Of a stretch of DNA of 40,428 nucleotides, positions 9,503-19,253 are shown in pieces. The notes under the pieces were generated by a model that was given only the letters and a program-made list of their open reading frames with translations, did not search any database and had not been told where the DNA came from. The position numbers were made by a program, and so were the translations under genes. Every line of letters starts with the position of its first letter. Position 1 is the first letter of the stretch. Origin of the DNA: Candidatus Woesearchaeota archaeon (GTDB lineage Archaea; Nanobdellota; Nanobdellia; SCGC-AAA011-G17; PNOQ01); the NCBI GenBank assembly GCA_018302135.1, contig JAGWAE010000004.1, positions 1 through 40,428 on the forward strand. Reading direction: 5' to 3'.

Positions 9503-10613
9503 ATATTTTCCATATTCCGAGAATGAAAATATTTCTGGCGGTGTTGAAAACAGATGTTATAACATAGCAAAACGACTAGCCAAAAATAATAACATAACTG
9601 TCATTACCTCTTGGAAAAAAGGCCAAGCAAGAAAACAAGTATTGAATAATATTAATGTTATCCGAGTTGGCCCAAATCATGAATATTCAAACGAAAAAAA
9701 TATTATAAGTAGATTAAGATTTACCATCGCAGCGTATAATACCGCAAAAAGACTAAAAGCAGACATAACTGAAGGATATAACTTCATTACATATTTACCA
9801 GTTTACTACGCAGCCAAAAAGAACCATTCAAAAAAAATTATAACTTATCACGAAATTTGGATAGGAGACTGGATAAAAAACAAAGGAATTATTACTGGAA
9901 TTTTAGGAGAGATATGGGAAAGAAAAACACTTTCATTAAAATGGGATAAAATAATTTCTGTCAGTAATTTTACAGCAGATAAAATATCAAAGTATCAAAA
10001 AAGAATAAAAGTGATTCCTAATGGGATTGACTTAAAACAATACAATATTAAATCAAAAAAGTACGAAAATCCTACAATAATTACTGTATCCAGACTTACA
10101 AAATTTAAAAGAATTAAAGATATAATATATGCTATATATCTAATAAAAAAAGAAACTCCAAATATTAAACTAATAATTGCAGGCAAAGGAGATGAAATAA
10201 ACAATTTAAAATATTTAACAAAAAAATTAAAGCTAGAAAATAATGTAGAATTTACTGGTTTTATTGATAACGAAAAATTAAAGGTTTTATTAAAAAAATC
10301 ACATATATTTTGTTCAGCTAGTGTTTTGGAAGGGTTTGGAATAGTAATATTGGAAGCAATGGCTTCCGGATTACCTTATGTTTGTTCCGATATTCAAGCA
10401 TTTAAGGAAGTAACAAATAATGGAAAAGGAGGTTTTATCTTCAAAAAAAAGAATCATATAGACTTAGCAAATAAAATAAAAATATTAATCAAAAACAAAA
10501 AAATATATAATCAAAAAACAAAAGAAGCAAAAGAAATAGTTAATAAGTATGATTGGAATAAAATAAGTGAGGAAATAATAAAATTATACCATGAAAGTCT
10601 TATTCATAAGTGA
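9480..10613 (+). CDS. GT4 family glycosyltransferase
   Basis: IYISEYFPYSENENISGGVENRCYNIAKRL, VIPNGID, SASVLEGFGIVILEAMASGLPYVCSD. Confidence 0.9.
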   Translation: MKIIYISEYFPYSENENISGGVENRCYNIAKRLAKNNNITVITSWKKGQARKQVLNNINVIRVGPNHEYSNEKNIISRLRFTIAAYNTAKRLKADITEGYNFITYLPVYYAAKKNHSKKIITYHEIWIGDWIKNKGIITGILGEIWERKTLSLKWDKIISVSNFTADKISKYQKRIKVIPNGIDLKQYNIKSKKYENPTIITVSRLTKFKRIKDIIYAIYLIKKETPNIKLIIAGKGDEINNLKYLTKKLKLENNVEFTGFIDNEKLKVLLKKSHIFCSASVLEGFGIVILEAMASGLPYVCSDIQAFKEVTNNGKGGFIFKKKNHIDLANKIKILIKNKKIYNQKTKEAKEIVNKYDWNKISEEIIKLYHESLIHK

Positions 10614-11826
10614 ATATTTTCCACCAAAAGGAAAAGGCGGGGGAGAAATTAGTTGTTTTTTACTTGGCAAATATTTAGCAAAAAACGGTGTAGAAATACA
10701 CATATTAACTTCCAAATTTAAAGGTACAAAAAAAGAAGAAATTATTGAAGGAATACATGTTCATAGATTAACAAAAACTGGAGAAAATCCAAGTTCTATT
10801 CTTTCAAATATTAAAAGAAGTGCAGTATATCCAAATTCAGTAAAAAAATACACAAAAGAGCTATTTAAAGAATATAAATTTGATATTATTCATTATTTTA
10901 ACATAAATTCAATATATGGTTTATGTGATATAAACTGTCCAAAAGTAGTTCATATAAATTCACCAGTTATTTTTTGCCCAAAAGGGGATTTATTATATGA
11001 AGGAAAAACTGAGTGTAATAAATTTTGCGATTATAAAACATTTAATTCCTGTATTAACAATTCAAAGAATATAGGCAAATTAAAGAATACTTTTTTACTG
11101 AAAAAAAATATAATTTTTAAAAAGTATATCTATAAATTGTATAAAAAAAGAAGTAGTAAACTAAAAGATTTTGATTATTATATCCCAATAAGCAGTTATT
11201 TATCAAAAAGATTAGAAATATTGGGAATAAACAAAAATAAAATATCAGTTATACCAAATATAGTTGAAACTGAAGATTTCAAAGAAAATAATTCAGACTC
11301 AAAAAAACTAAACATTGTTTATTTTGGAGGGTATACAGAATTCAAAGGAGTTCTTATATTATTAGAATCTCTAAAAAAATTAAATAAGGAGTATACATGT
11401 AACTTATATGGTTCAGGAGAGTTAAAAGAAAAAATTAGAAGAATAATTGAAAATGATAAATTAAACGTTTCAGTGAATAATGAAATAAATTATTCAGAAA
11501 TTCCAAAAGTATTATCAAAACACAATGTATTGATTTTTCCATCAATTATACCTGAGGCATTCGGTAGAGTTATTGTAGAGTCTATGGCTGCTGGTTGTTT
11601 TCCAATAGCTTCAAAAATAGGCGGAACAACAGATATAATAACTAATGGATCAATTGGTATGTTATTTGAACCAGGAAATTCGGAAGAACTTACAAAAATA
11701 CTCGAAAAATTAGAACTAAAAAAGATAAACAGAAAAGTTTTAACTGAAAATTCAAAAAAATACTCTGGAAATGAATTATCAAAAGATATTAGTAGTATAT
11801 ATAATAAACTCGCACAAAAAAAATAG
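10591..11826 (+). CDS. GT4 family glycosyltransferase
   Basis: LFISEYFPPKGKGGGEISCFLLGKYL, IPEAFGRVIVESMAAGCFPIASKIGGTTDII. Confidence 0.9.
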   Translation: MKVLFISEYFPPKGKGGGEISCFLLGKYLAKNGVEIHILTSKFKGTKKEEIIEGIHVHRLTKTGENPSSILSNIKRSAVYPNSVKKYTKELFKEYKFDIIHYFNINSIYGLCDINCPKVVHINSPVIFCPKGDLLYEGKTECNKFCDYKTFNSCINNSKNIGKLKNTFLLKKNIIFKKYIYKLYKKRSSKLKDFDYYIPISSYLSKRLEILGINKNKISVIPNIVETEDFKENNSDSKKLNIVYFGGYTEFKGVLILLESLKKLNKEYTCNLYGSGELKEKIRRIIENDKLNVSVNNEINYSEIPKVLSKHNVLIFPSIIPEAFGRVIVESMAAGCFPIASKIGGTTDIITNGSIGMLFEPGNSEELTKILEKLELKKINRKVLTENSKKYSGNELSKDISSIYNKLAQKK

Positions 11827-11839
11827 ATTATCTTTTTTT
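11816..11839. terminator. Candidate bidirectional oligo-U terminator between convergent genes
   Basis: AAAAAAAATAGATTATCTTTTTTT: A8 and T7 tracts flank both stop codons, giving U-tracts on both transcripts. Confidence 0.5.
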
Positions 11840-12739
11840 CAAATATAATAAATTGGGATGGTTGTTGATAACATTTAATTGATCGAAGTGATATTTATAA
11901 AAATTAATATAATCTATAGAATTTCCAATTTGGATAGATTCCTTAAGATGGTCACCTTTAATAGGTCTGTCGAAATTACCCCCCATAGAATCAAATAAAT
12001 AACCCCCTATTTTAAGTGCATTCGTAAAATTTTTTAACAATTTAAAAGGATCTCTTACATGCTCGAATAATTCGGTAGCAATTATTAAGTCATACTTATT
12101 TTCCTCTAGTACAGGATAATGAGATGGACCATTAATAGGGATACAAGTAACTTTAAATCCCCGATTGTCATATCTTTTCTTTGCAAAGTCCAGTCTTGTT
12201 CCAGATATTTCAGATATAGTCACATCTGCACCCAATGAAGCGAATAATATGCCTATATCGCTAACCCCACAACCATAATCCAAAATTTTCATTTCAGAAA
12301 TTTTATTATTATTTTTTATGAAATCTAAATAAGGTAATATCATTGTAAATCGGGTATATGCCATCATAAGTCTAAGTAAATAATCGAACTCTGAATTTTT
12401 ATGGGCATTATTTAAATCTATATCATTATCAACACTGTCTTGATAATACTTAGTTATTTTATCAGCAAAAATCATCGTTCTAGGGAAATTATTTCTCAAA
12501 TAATATTTGAAAAGAAAAAGATTGTTAATTCTAAAATAATTTTTAAACTCCAATTCCCTATCATTAAAAATAGTTAAGTGTCTTTTTATTTTTAGACTTT
12601 TTATATTAGAATTCCATTCAGTTTTACGAATATTTGGCGGGTCAATTACCTTATCTCTCAAAAAAGAGATAGATTGAAATATTGAAAAAATTCTTTTATT
12701 TTGTCTAAATCTTGATAATACACGAGTTTTAACTGTCAT
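11828..12739 (-). CDS. Class I SAM-dependent methyltransferase
   Basis: KILDYGCGVSDIGILFASLGADVTISEIS, YDLIIATELFEHVRDPFKLLKNF. Confidence 0.85.
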   Translation of the reverse strand: MTVKTRVLSRFRQNKRIFSIFQSISFLRDKVIDPPNIRKTEWNSNIKSLKIKRHLTIFNDRELEFKNYFRINNLFLFKYYLRNNFPRTMIFADKITKYYQDSVDNDIDLNNAHKNSEFDYLLRLMMAYTRFTMILPYLDFIKNNNKISEMKILDYGCGVSDIGILFASLGADVTISEISGTRLDFAKKRYDNRGFKVTCIPINGPSHYPVLEENKYDLIIATELFEHVRDPFKLLKNFTNALKIGGYLFDSMGGNFDRPIKGDHLKESIQIGNSIDYINFYKYHFDQLNVINNHPNLLYLKKR

Positions 12740-12759
12740 TAGACAAAGAAAAGAAAGAC

Positions 12760-12767
12760 ATTTAAAT
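12760..12767. promoter_or_regulatory. Palindromic TATA-like box (ATTTAAAT) shared by divergent genes 12739(-) and 12788(+)
   Basis: Box centre 12763.5 equals the midpoint of the two ATGs, 24.5 nt each way. Confidence 0.65.
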
Positions 12768-12787
12768 ATTTTGTGGTCTAAATTAAT

Positions 12788-13837
12788 ATGAAAATATTAA
12801 TGCTTGGCGTTTACAACATAGAAGATTACTCAAGAGGGAGAGTTTTATATAAAGGATTGAAATTAAATAATGTTGAAACAAATATTTTTACTCCAAAGAA
12901 AAATAAATATTTTCAAATTATAAAAAGAATATTAAAAAAAGATTTTGATTTTTTGATAGTTACGGGTAAGATAGTTTTATTTTATAGCTGGCTATTAAAA
13001 CCGATTCACAGAAAAAAAATAATTTTTGATGTTTTTATTTCGGATTATGAAAATTTAGTAATAGATAGAAAAATAATAAAAGAAAAATCTATGAAATCAA
13101 AATTATTAAAATTCATAGATAAAATGTCATGCAAACTAGCAGATCATTGTATATTAGACACGCAAGAACATATCAGTTATTTTTGTAGTGAATTCAAACT
13201 AAAAAACAAAAAGTTCTCAGTAGTTTATGTTGGAGCTGATGATGAAATTTTTTACCCAAAAGAAGATATAAAAAAGGATAAATTTATTGTAGAATTTCAC
13301 GGAACATTTATTCCTTTGCAAGGTGTAGAATACATAGTCAAAGCGGCAAAAATACTAGAAAAAGAAAATATTCAATTTAAAATAATAGGTAGCGGTCAAG
13401 AACACAAAAAAATAAAAGAATTGTATAAAGATTTAAAATTAAATAACATAGAATTTACTGACAAAAATATTAGTTTAGAAGAACTAGCAAAAGAGATAAA
13501 TAAAGCAAATATTTGTTTAGGTATTTTTGGGGAATCTATAAAAACAAATAATGTCATACCAAATAAAGCATTCGAAACTATAGCAACAAAAAAACCGTTA
13601 ATAACTTCAGAAACAAAGGCAATAAAAGAGATATTCATAGATAAAGAAAATTGTTTACTATGCAAACCTCACAATGAAAAAGATTTAGCAGATAAAATAT
13701 TAATATTAAAAAATGATAATAAACTAAGAGAAAAAATAGCAAATAATAGTTACAAGAAATTTAAAGATAAATTAGACAATAAAAATATAGGAAAAGAAGT
13801 TACAAAAATATTAGGAAGTTTTTATAATTCTAAATAA
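12788..13837 (+). CDS. GT4 family glycosyltransferase
   Basis: FVVEYVG-type core: KFIVEFHGTFIPLQGVEYIVKAAKILE, VIPNKAFETIATKKPLITSETKAIKEI (C-terminal Rossmann pattern of GT4). Confidence 0.8.
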   Translation: MKILMLGVYNIEDYSRGRVLYKGLKLNNVETNIFTPKKNKYFQIIKRILKKDFDFLIVTGKIVLFYSWLLKPIHRKKIIFDVFISDYENLVIDRKIIKEKSMKSKLLKFIDKMSCKLADHCILDTQEHISYFCSEFKLKNKKFSVVYVGADDEIFYPKEDIKKDKFIVEFHGTFIPLQGVEYIVKAAKILEKENIQFKIIGSGQEHKKIKELYKDLKLNNIEFTDKNISLEELAKEINKANICLGIFGESIKTNNVIPNKAFETIATKKPLITSETKAIKEIFIDKENCLLCKPHNEKDLADKILILKNDNKLREKIANNSYKKFKDKLDNKNIGKEVTKILGSFYNSK

Positions 13838-14824
13838 TTCTTTCAACCTTACATCATATGTATGTTCCTTGATTACCCTTTTATGACCTGCAAGTGCAAT
13901 TTTATTTCTTTCCTCAGCATTATTCAAATAATACTGAGTTAATTCCTTTAATTCTTCAATATTATTATAAAATAATACTTCTTTCTTATTTTTAAAAAGA
14001 TTGTCAGTATATAATGTTGTATCGGATAACTGAAAAGCACCAGAACCACATATTTCAAAAAGTCTCACGTTTGCCCCAGAGATTTCAAAAGGATTATGGG
14101 TGTTTAAAACAATTTTAGCTGAATTGAATATTTTGTTCTTTTCATCAAGAATAGCTGGTCTTCCTTGATAAAATGTTTTAACTTTATTTTTGTCTACAGA
14201 AATAAGTTTACCCCAAACTTTCAGATTATATTCTTTTAAAGAGTTAAGGATTCTAAGTCTATAATCATAAATATTCCCAACCATACTTATATCCGATTCA
14301 TATTCATCAAATTTTTTTGTTGGCTTATATATATCTGGGTCAAACGCTTCTAATAAAAATCCAACGTTATTAAACCCAAGCCCATTCAATCTTTTTTTGA
14401 TAAAAGTATCTTTTGTAAAAAAATGATCATAATACTGGATAGAATCCAAAATATAACCTTTATCTAAACCAATAATTGGATCCATATACCAATTTATAAT
14501 TTTGTCAGCATAAGAACGAATATTTTCTATAGTAGATGGAAAAATTGTTTCAGCCTTTAAAAAAATAATTAGATTGTATCTTTTTTTTCTTACAATACTT
14601 AAAAGAGTATTATTTATTTTATGAAGATAAATATTTTCAAATAAAGGTAGATGTCTAAATCCTTTAGAAAATATGGAGTTAGGACTTATTTTCTTGAAAA
14701 TAGATCTATAACAAAAAATATCAACATTGTGGCCCATTTTTTTTAAGTTTCTTTCCAAATACCATGCCATAGTTTCAGGTGAATAGAAACCAACTATCAA
14801 AATATTCATATTACTCCTAAACAA
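13811..14824 (-). CDS. CgeB-like glycosyltransferase
   Basis: MNILIVGFYSPETMAWYLERNLKKMGHNVDIF, INWYMDPI, ISGANVRLFEICGSGAFQLSD; start at Met 14812 or 14824 not resolved. Confidence 0.75.
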   Translation of the reverse strand: MFRSNMNILIVGFYSPETMAWYLERNLKKMGHNVDIFCYRSIFKKISPNSIFSKGFRHLPLFENIYLHKINNTLLSIVRKKRYNLIIFLKAETIFPSTIENIRSYADKIINWYMDPIIGLDKGYILDSIQYYDHFFTKDTFIKKRLNGLGFNNVGFLLEAFDPDIYKPTKKFDEYESDISMVGNIYDYRLRILNSLKEYNLKVWGKLISVDKNKVKTFYQGRPAILDEKNKIFNSAKIVLNTHNPFEISGANVRLFEICGSGAFQLSDTTLYTDNLFKNKKEVLFYNNIEELKELTQYYLNNAEERNKIALAGHKRVIKEHTYDVRLKELFRIIKTS

Positions 14825-14845
14825 GAATTGAATTTAAAAGGTTTA

Positions 14846-15880
14846 TTAAAGTGGAGCCCACCATTTTATTCCGTTTTGTTTGTATGGAACATCACATTGT
14901 AAACAAACAGATTCAAAGTTACCCGAATAATGATTACTTCTAAACTTTTTGTACTTTTCAGAATTCCAAATATTCAAAAAACTATCTTTTTCCAAATTAC
15001 CAAAAATAGCCTTTCCTTCAAAGTCCCTACAACAGAACCCAACATCACCATTCCAATTGATAACTGGGTAAAACAATCTACAAGGATAAACATACTTCTT
15101 ACGTTGATTAAAATATTGATTTTTTACTAAACTTATATTTATGCTACCTACCCAATTATCAGGAGGGCCAATATAAATTCCATCAACTTTATTTTTACCA
15201 ACCCACAATTTTTTTAATTTTTCAGATTCATTCTCATTAAATTTAGTAAGAACACATGATAAATATACAAGTGGTTTCTTTGCGTTTAATTTCGTTTTTA
15301 TCTCTAAAAATTTTTCAATCTTAGATTTTGTAGTTTCATAATCTAATTTCATTGTAGAATTATAAGAATCTTTGTCATAACCATTAAAACTTATATTCAA
15401 CACATCTAATTCAGAATCTATTAATCCTTTCATTTTTTCTTCATCAATATTAAAAAAATTAGAAAACAATATCGTACTTTTACTAGTGTTCTGTTTAACA
15501 TACTTTATTTTTTCAATAATATTTTTATCCAAAAAAGGCTCTCCAAAACCAGAAAGACAAATTTCTCTTACACTTTTTATTTCCTTTATATCATCTATGA
15601 TTTTTTTAAACAATTCTAGACCCATAATTCCTCTTTCTCTTTTATGTTGTTTATTCGGGCACATAACACATTGTGCATTGCAAAAGTTAGTAGGTTCTAT
15701 TTGAATAGAAATAGGATAATCATAATTAGAAGTAATTTTTTTTATTCTTTTATTAGTAAGATTGTTGTAAACTTTCGTATTTAAAAACCAATTCATCTTG
15801 TTATTGTTAAACAAATAATAATATCCCTTACTTAATGAATTCTTCTTTTTCAAAACACGTTTTACTCTTTTTATGTTCAT
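14846..15880 (-). CDS. Radical SAM / SPASM domain protein
   Basis: EPTNFCNAQCVMCPNKQ (CxxxCxxC), CLSGFGEPFLD, C-terminal Cys motif GDVGFCCRDFEGKAIFGN...SVCLQCDVPY. Confidence 0.88.
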   Translation of the reverse strand: MNIKRVKRVLKKKNSLSKGYYYLFNNNKMNWFLNTKVYNNLTNKRIKKITSNYDYPISIQIEPTNFCNAQCVMCPNKQHKRERGIMGLELFKKIIDDIKEIKSVREICLSGFGEPFLDKNIIEKIKYVKQNTSKSTILFSNFFNIDEEKMKGLIDSELDVLNISFNGYDKDSYNSTMKLDYETTKSKIEKFLEIKTKLNAKKPLVYLSCVLTKFNENESEKLKKLWVGKNKVDGIYIGPPDNWVGSINISLVKNQYFNQRKKYVYPCRLFYPVINWNGDVGFCCRDFEGKAIFGNLEKDSFLNIWNSEKYKKFRSNHYSGNFESVCLQCDVPYKQNGIKWWAPL

Positions 15881-15989
15881 TTTTCAATATTCAATAGTTA
15901 AATTAGCCTGATAGTATAATTAACTAATATAAAACATTATCGGTTATTAATTCATAAACTATAAAAAGGGAGCTTAAAAAAGAATAAAA

Positions 15990-17144
15990 ATGAAAGAGAT
16001 AGATAAAACTAAAATTAAAAAAATTGCAGTATTCAATTATATCACAACCACATTAGGCGATAGCTTATACATTCTTCCATTCATCCATAAATTAAAAAAA
16101 GAATTTCCGGATGCTAAAATAATCGTTACTGGGAGTAAATTAACAAAAGATGCATTAGGCGAAGATCCAAGTATATATAAATTCATAGAAATCAAAGATT
16201 TAGAATCTTTTGCAGGAAAATTTTCAAGATTGAAAAAGATTAAGATTTTGTTTTCAATATTAAAACAGTCTATCTCAGAAGTTAAAAAAGAAAAAGCTGA
16301 TATGGGATTTGTTTTGTTACCTAATCTTCCAATATACCAAATTGCTCCATTTTTGTCTAAAATACCAATAAAAATAGGTTTTTCATATCCTGGAAGTAAA
16401 TTCAGTTTTTTATTAGATAAAAAAACTCAATTTAGGAATCCTGCAACAACAAAAGAATTAGATGTTCATATATGCGAAACAAATTTACATTTACTTGAAT
16501 TAATAGGGATAAATGTAGAAGAAAAAGACAAAATATTAAAAAGATATATTTCTAAAGAAGAAAAAGAAAACGCAAAAGAATTATTAAAAAATTTAGATGG
16601 TCCATTTATTGCTTTTCAAGCAGGTGGAAGATACAAATTAAAAATGTGGCCACCAGAAAGATTTACTGAATTAGCAAAATTACTAACAAAAGAATATACT
16701 ATATTATTGCTTGGGAGCAAATATGAGTTTGAGTTATGTGAAAGGATAAAAAAAGAAGTAGGAAACAAATGTATAAATTTAACAAATGATTTAACGGTTG
16801 GTACTATGGCAGCAATTTTAGAAAAATGTAAGTTAATTATAGGAAATGATTCCGGAATAGCACATATAGCAGCAAGTGTTGGAATACAATCTGTTGTTTT
16901 AATTGGTAATTCAGATCCAAGACAATGTTACCCCTTCGGAGAAAAAAGAGGAATTATGATTATGTCTCCAAAGTGGAATACAGATGCAAGTTTAAAATTG
17001 TTTGATAAAAAAGCTTCAAAAGAAGAATATTCCGAATATTTATTAGATATAAATGTTAAAGATGTATTTGATATATGTGATGGTATATTAAAAAATAAAA
17101 AATTGGACAAATTTATCGCTAATAAAAAAATATATCAAATATAA
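15990..17144 (+). CDS. GT9 family (heptosyltransferase-like) glycosyltransferase
   Basis: TTLGDSLYILPFIHKLKKEFPDAKI, FIAFQAGGRYKLKMWPPERFTELAKLL, IIGNDSGIAHIAASVGIQSVVLIGNSDPRQCYPFG. Confidence 0.88.
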   Translation: MKEIDKTKIKKIAVFNYITTTLGDSLYILPFIHKLKKEFPDAKIIVTGSKLTKDALGEDPSIYKFIEIKDLESFAGKFSRLKKIKILFSILKQSISEVKKEKADMGFVLLPNLPIYQIAPFLSKIPIKIGFSYPGSKFSFLLDKKTQFRNPATTKELDVHICETNLHLLELIGINVEEKDKILKRYISKEEKENAKELLKNLDGPFIAFQAGGRYKLKMWPPERFTELAKLLTKEYTILLLGSKYEFELCERIKKEVGNKCINLTNDLTVGTMAAILEKCKLIIGNDSGIAHIAASVGIQSVVLIGNSDPRQCYPFGEKRGIMIMSPKWNTDASLKLFDKKASKEEYSEYLLDINVKDVFDICDGILKNKKLDKFIANKKIYQI

Positions 17145-17190
17145 ATTAAATACCATAAAGTTTAAAAGAAAGTCATAATTCTATCTAAAA

Positions 17191-17967
17191 ATGAGATTAA
17201 ATAGCGATGAATTAAAGATTTTAGAGGAACGTTCTAGGTTATTAAGGTTACAAATATTTGATTATGCTAAGAAATATGGAGGATATCACTTTGGTGGTTC
17301 TTTGTCTTCAGTTGAAATTTTAGTTGATTTATATCAAAAAATACTAACAGATCAAGATAGATTCATCCTAAGTAAGGGTCATGCTTCTTTAGCTTGGTAT
17401 CCATTATTAGAAGAAAGAGGTTATCATCCAAGAATAACAGAACATCCAGATAGAGATGAAGAAAATGGAATACACTGTACAACTGGTAGTTTAGGTATGG
17501 GTTTGCCTACTGGAGTAGGTATGGCAATGGCCAAAAAAATAATGAAAAAAGAAGGTAGAGTTTATGTATTACTTGGTGAAGCAGAATTACAAGAAGGCAC
17601 GGCATGGGAAAGTTTACTTTTAGCTTCTCAATATAAGTTAGACAATTTAACAGGTATTATAGATTATAATCACAGTGTTGGTTCTGGTAAATTAGAAGAA
17701 ATATTATCTTTAGGCAATTTAAAACAAAAACTAAATGCATTCGATGCTTATGTTTTAAATATTGATGGCCATTCGCATCAAGAAATAATAAATGCTCTAA
17801 CCGCAACCCAAAGAGAAAAATGCACAATGATTATTGCAAATACAATTAAAGGAAAAGGAGTAAGATTTATGGAAGAAGACCAATATTCGTGGCACGCTAA
17901 ATCTCCTAATAAAGACCAATTAAGACAACTGTATGAAGAATTGGGAGGTAAATTAAATGAGAGTTGA
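17191..17967 (+). CDS. Transketolase N-terminal subunit (TPP-binding half)
   Basis: FILSKGHASLAWYPLLEERGY, GSLGMGLPTGVGMA, LLGEAELQEGTAWESLLLASQYKLDNLTGIIDYN (GDGE-type motif reads GEAE). Confidence 0.88.
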   Translation: MRLNSDELKILEERSRLLRLQIFDYAKKYGGYHFGGSLSSVEILVDLYQKILTDQDRFILSKGHASLAWYPLLEERGYHPRITEHPDRDEENGIHCTTGSLGMGLPTGVGMAMAKKIMKKEGRVYVLLGEAELQEGTAWESLLLASQYKLDNLTGIIDYNHSVGSGKLEEILSLGNLKQKLNAFDAYVLNIDGHSHQEIINALTATQREKCTMIIANTIKGKGVRFMEEDQYSWHAKSPNKDQLRQLYEELGGKLNES

Positions 17968-18439
17968 ATTTGGGAAAACATTAGTAGATTTAGCAAGAGA
18001 TCATGAAGAGATTGTATTGCTAGCCGGAGACTATGAATCTGGAATAAGTGAATTCAAAAAAAATTTTCCGAATAGATACTTCAATATGGGTACATGTGAG
18101 CAATCTTTAATATCTGTGGCAGCAGGTATGACGATTGAAGGTTTAAGACCAATAGTATACTCTATAACTCCTTTTATTTTAGAAAGACCATTTGAACAAG
18201 TAAAAATATGTATTGATCAACAAAATGTTCCTGTAATTTTAGTGGGTTATGATGATTACCCTACACAAGGACCAACTCACGCAGCATTAAACGCAGAAGG
18301 ATTGGCAGGATTATTTAAGAACATAAGATCTTATTTTCCAAGGGATTCTGAAGAAACAAAGTTAGCCTTAATTGAGGCATATGCATTAAATAGACCTTCA
18401 TTTATAAGATTAAAAAGAGATAATTCAAAAGCTATTTAA
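17957..18439 (+). CDS. Transketolase C-terminal subunit, pyrimidine-binding domain only (160 aa; lacks the last domain)
   Basis: VEFGKTLVDLARDHEEIVLLAGDYESG, RYFNMGTCEQSLISVAAGMTIEGLRPIV, GPTHAALNAEGLA; ends after this domain; 11-nt overlap with the preceding half. Confidence 0.85.
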   Translation: MRVEFGKTLVDLARDHEEIVLLAGDYESGISEFKKNFPNRYFNMGTCEQSLISVAAGMTIEGLRPIVYSITPFILERPFEQVKICIDQQNVPVILVGYDDYPTQGPTHAALNAEGLAGLFKNIRSYFPRDSEETKLALIEAYALNRPSFIRLKRDNSKAI

Positions 18440-18461
18440 ACAGTAATAATAATCGCGAATT

Positions 18462-19250
18462 ATGGTCTTTAAAAAAATCAAAAGGGCTACTCAAATGTAT
18501 GCCTTCTTGATCAGAAATGGAATATTCAAAAAAGACACTTTTGTTTCAATTACAGCATATACTTTACTAGCACTAAAGAAGCGAATGGGTTTTTCTAGCG
18601 AATTAAGTGCGAAAATTAAAATGTGGAGAAAAGTAAATTTAAATTTAAAAAAAACTAAAATTAATTGTAGAACGGGCCACATAGGATTAATAGAAGAAAA
18701 TTTTTTAAAAAGAAATCTTGATTTAGGGAATGGAGATGTAATTGATTGCGGAGCAAACATAGGTCTTTTTACATTAGCAAATAAAGATAAAATAAAAAGT
18801 AAAGTTATATGTGTTGAACCAGATTCAGGAAATTTAGAATTTTTAAAAAATAATTTAAAAATTAATGGAATAAATAATGCAATAATAGAAGAAAAAGCAA
18901 TAAGTGATAAAGAAGGGGAAGCAATATTTACAATGACAGAATGTGGCGTTGGAAGTTTTTTGGGTGAAGGTAATAAAAAAAATGAGATAAAAACGAAAGT
19001 AAAATTAACTACAATTGATTCTATAACAAGAAAACATAAATTGAACCCCTCATTTATTAAAATTGATATAGAAGGTCAAGAAATTGAAGCATTAAAAGGT
19101 ATGAAAGATACATTAAATTCATTTTCTCCGACAGTATTTATAGAAATACACAAAGAAGAATATGAAGATATGATTTATTCGTTTTTAAGGGATTTTGGTT
19201 ATACAGATTTTAAAAAATGCGTATGGGATGGAATATTGTGTAATAAGTAA
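18462..19250 (+). CDS. FkbM-family methyltransferase
   Basis: DVIDCGANIGLFTLANKDKIKSKVICVEPDSGNLEFLKNNL, FIKIDIEGQEIEALKGM. Confidence 0.88.
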   Translation: MVFKKIKRATQMYAFLIRNGIFKKDTFVSITAYTLLALKKRMGFSSELSAKIKMWRKVNLNLKKTKINCRTGHIGLIEENFLKRNLDLGNGDVIDCGANIGLFTLANKDKIKSKVICVEPDSGNLEFLKNNLKINGINNAIIEEKAISDKEGEAIFTMTECGVGSFLGEGNKKNEIKTKVKLTTIDSITRKHKLNPSFIKIDIEGQEIEALKGMKDTLNSFSPTVFIEIHKEEYEDMIYSFLRDFGYTDFKKCVWDGILCNK

Positions 19251-19253
19251 AAA

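Noticed and set aside
17957-17967. Possible frameshift splitting one transketolase gene
   Set aside because: Archaeal transketolases are naturally split; the second half has its own ATG and an 11-nt overlap. The missing last domain is still reported as a finding.
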